From: Reyranella sp.
Lineage (GTDB): Bacteria > Pseudomonadota > Alphaproteobacteria > Reyranellales > Reyranellaceae
Assembly (NCBI GenBank): GCA_030681635.1
Contig: JAUXRT010000012.1
Coordinates: 1-7,037, forward strand
Reading direction: 5' to 3'
Length of the DNA stretch: 7,037 nt
Both the position numbers and the translations under genes were made by a program. The notes below the pieces were generated by a model. It was given only the letters and a program-made list of their open reading frames with translations, made no database searches and was not told the DNA's origin. Below are positions 6,157-7,037 of this stretch, piece after piece (position 1 is the stretch's first letter; each line of letters starts with the position of its first letter).

Positions 6157-7037
6157 CTACTTGAGCTTGATGCCGATCACGCGCACCAGCCCGTCGGGCA
6201 TCTGCTTGTAACCCTCGACCTTGTCGGTGTGCGCGACCAGAACCTGCGTGTGATATAGGTAGATGATCGAGCCTTCGGCCAGGAACTTGGCCGCGACCTT
6301 CTCATAAGCCTTCTTGCGCTCGGCCGGATCGCTCTTGGTCCGCGCCTCCTGGTGCGCGGCGTCGACGTCCTTGTCGCAATACTTGGCGTTGTTCTGCGGC
6401 GAGCCGCAGGTCTGGAACGAGAAGGAGTTGCCGTCGGGATCGCTGCGACCGCTCCAGCCGATCAGGTAGACCTGGTAGGCGCCGTCCTCGCCCTGCTTCA
6501 GCGAAGTCGCGAACTCGGTGACGCGGATTTTCAGGTCGAAGCCGGCTTCCGCCGCCATCGACTGCACGACCTCGGCGACGGCGCGCGTCTCGGGGCCGTT
6601 GGGCACCATGAAATCGAGGGTGAGCGGGCCGGTGACGCCGGCTTCCTTCATCAGCGCCTTGGCCTTGGCGACGTCGCGCTTGGGAACAGGGAAGGCCTGC
6701 TGATAGTACGGATTCTGCGGGCTGACCCACTGGTTGCCCGGCACGAACTCGCCGTTGAACACCACCTGGTTCAGCGCCTCGCGGTCGATGCTGAGTTCGA
6801 GCGCACGACGCACGCGGGGATCCTTGGCGAGCGGCGTGTTGGCCTTGTCACCATTGGCAAGATTTATGGTGAGGCCGAGGTAGCCCAGCGACGTCGCCTT
6901 GCTGAGCTTCAGCTTGGGATTGTCGCGCACCGTCTTGATGTCGGTGGCCAGCACGCGCTCGATCAGGTCGAGACCGCCGGAGCGCAGGTTGGCCAGGCGC
7001 ACCGTGCCGTCGACGATCGGCAGATAGGTGATCTTGT
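6157..7037 (-). CDS. Extracellular solute-binding protein, family 5 (DppA/OppA type), 5' end outside window
   Basis: About 293 residues are visible, the C-terminal part of a periplasmic protein that is usually 500-550 residues and delivers peptides, nickel, opines or glutathione-like solutes to the permeases. Family hallmarks are the sequence after the left lobe (TVRLANLRSGGLDLIE), LSIDREALNQVVFNG with VPGNQW just after it, and the Ala/Lys-rich VAKAKALMKEAGV segment. NSFSFQTCGSPQNNAKYCD resembles the ligand-pocket region of relatives. The C-terminus, with IIYLYHTQVLVAH and a final VRVIGIKLK, is complete. The frame is open through the right edge, so the GTG codon at 7000-7002 is not the start, and the signal peptide lies beyond the window. 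The gene ends in TAG one base before permease B. Confidence 0.95.
   Translation of the reverse strand, partial: KITYLPIVDGTVRLANLRSGGLDLIERVLATDIKTVRDNPKLKLSKATSLGYLGLTINLANGDKANTPLAKDPRVRRALELSIDREALNQVVFNGEFVPGNQWVSPQNPYYQQAFPVPKRDVAKAKALMKEAGVTGPLTLDFMVPNGPETRAVAEVVQSMAAEAGFDLKIRVTEFATSLKQGEDGAYQVYLIGWSGRSDPDGNSFSFQTCGSPQNNAKYCDKDVDAAHQEARTKSDPAERKKAYEKVAAKFLAEGSIIYLYHTQVLVAHTDKVEGYKQMPDGLVRVIGIKLK

Noticed and set aside
7000..7002. GTG as the start of the solute-binding protein
   Set aside because: The frame continues with family-like residues to the window edge, and about half of a normal binding protein would be missing.

Overview
The window is GC-rich bacterial chromosome with tightly packed genes. 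The GC-biased third codon positions, the protein style (HIT, LysR and Dpp/Opp-type ABC genes) and the frequent 1-base gene junctions suggest an alphaproteobacterium, perhaps near Rhodospirillales or Rhizobiales. That placement is an impression from composition and protein flavour, not a proven assignment. No rRNA, tRNA, CRISPR array, transposase or phage gene was seen.

Layout from left to right. (1) The 3' end of an unidentified plus-strand gene overlaps the start codon of a HIT-family nucleotide hydrolase/transferase gene by ATGA, so the two are probably co-transcribed. (2) A LysR-type regulator on the minus strand converges with the HIT gene, with one base between the two stop codons. (3) A comparatively AT-rich 237-base divergent promoter region follows and contains an imperfect dyad. 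(4) A plus-strand three-gene cassette comes next: a 429-residue protein joining a roughly six-helix membrane domain to a cytidylyltransferase-superfamily (NadD-like) nucleotidyltransferase domain, then two related GNAT acetyltransferases. Spacings are 1 and 11 bases, so this looks like one operon. (5) A short convergent intergenic stretch holds a long hairpin and a 16-base tandem duplication. (6) A minus-strand Dpp/Opp-type ABC importer set, transcribed leftward, runs from the right edge: substrate-binding protein (5' end outside the window), permease B and permease C. Junctions are 1 and 2 bases.

Function. The ABC genes form a conventional peptide/nickel/opine-class uptake system. Its ATPases are not in the window and no ATPase gene follows permease C. 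The HIT and LysR genes are ordinary. The unusual part is the cassette at 1748-4234. A membrane-anchored nucleotidyltransferase with a non-standard HxxH motif (HNTH instead of HxGH), coupled to two diverged acetyltransferase paralogues, suggests a membrane-located pathway that activates and acylates a small molecule. I know of no characterised system with this composition. The divergent LysR gene is a reasonable candidate regulator of it.
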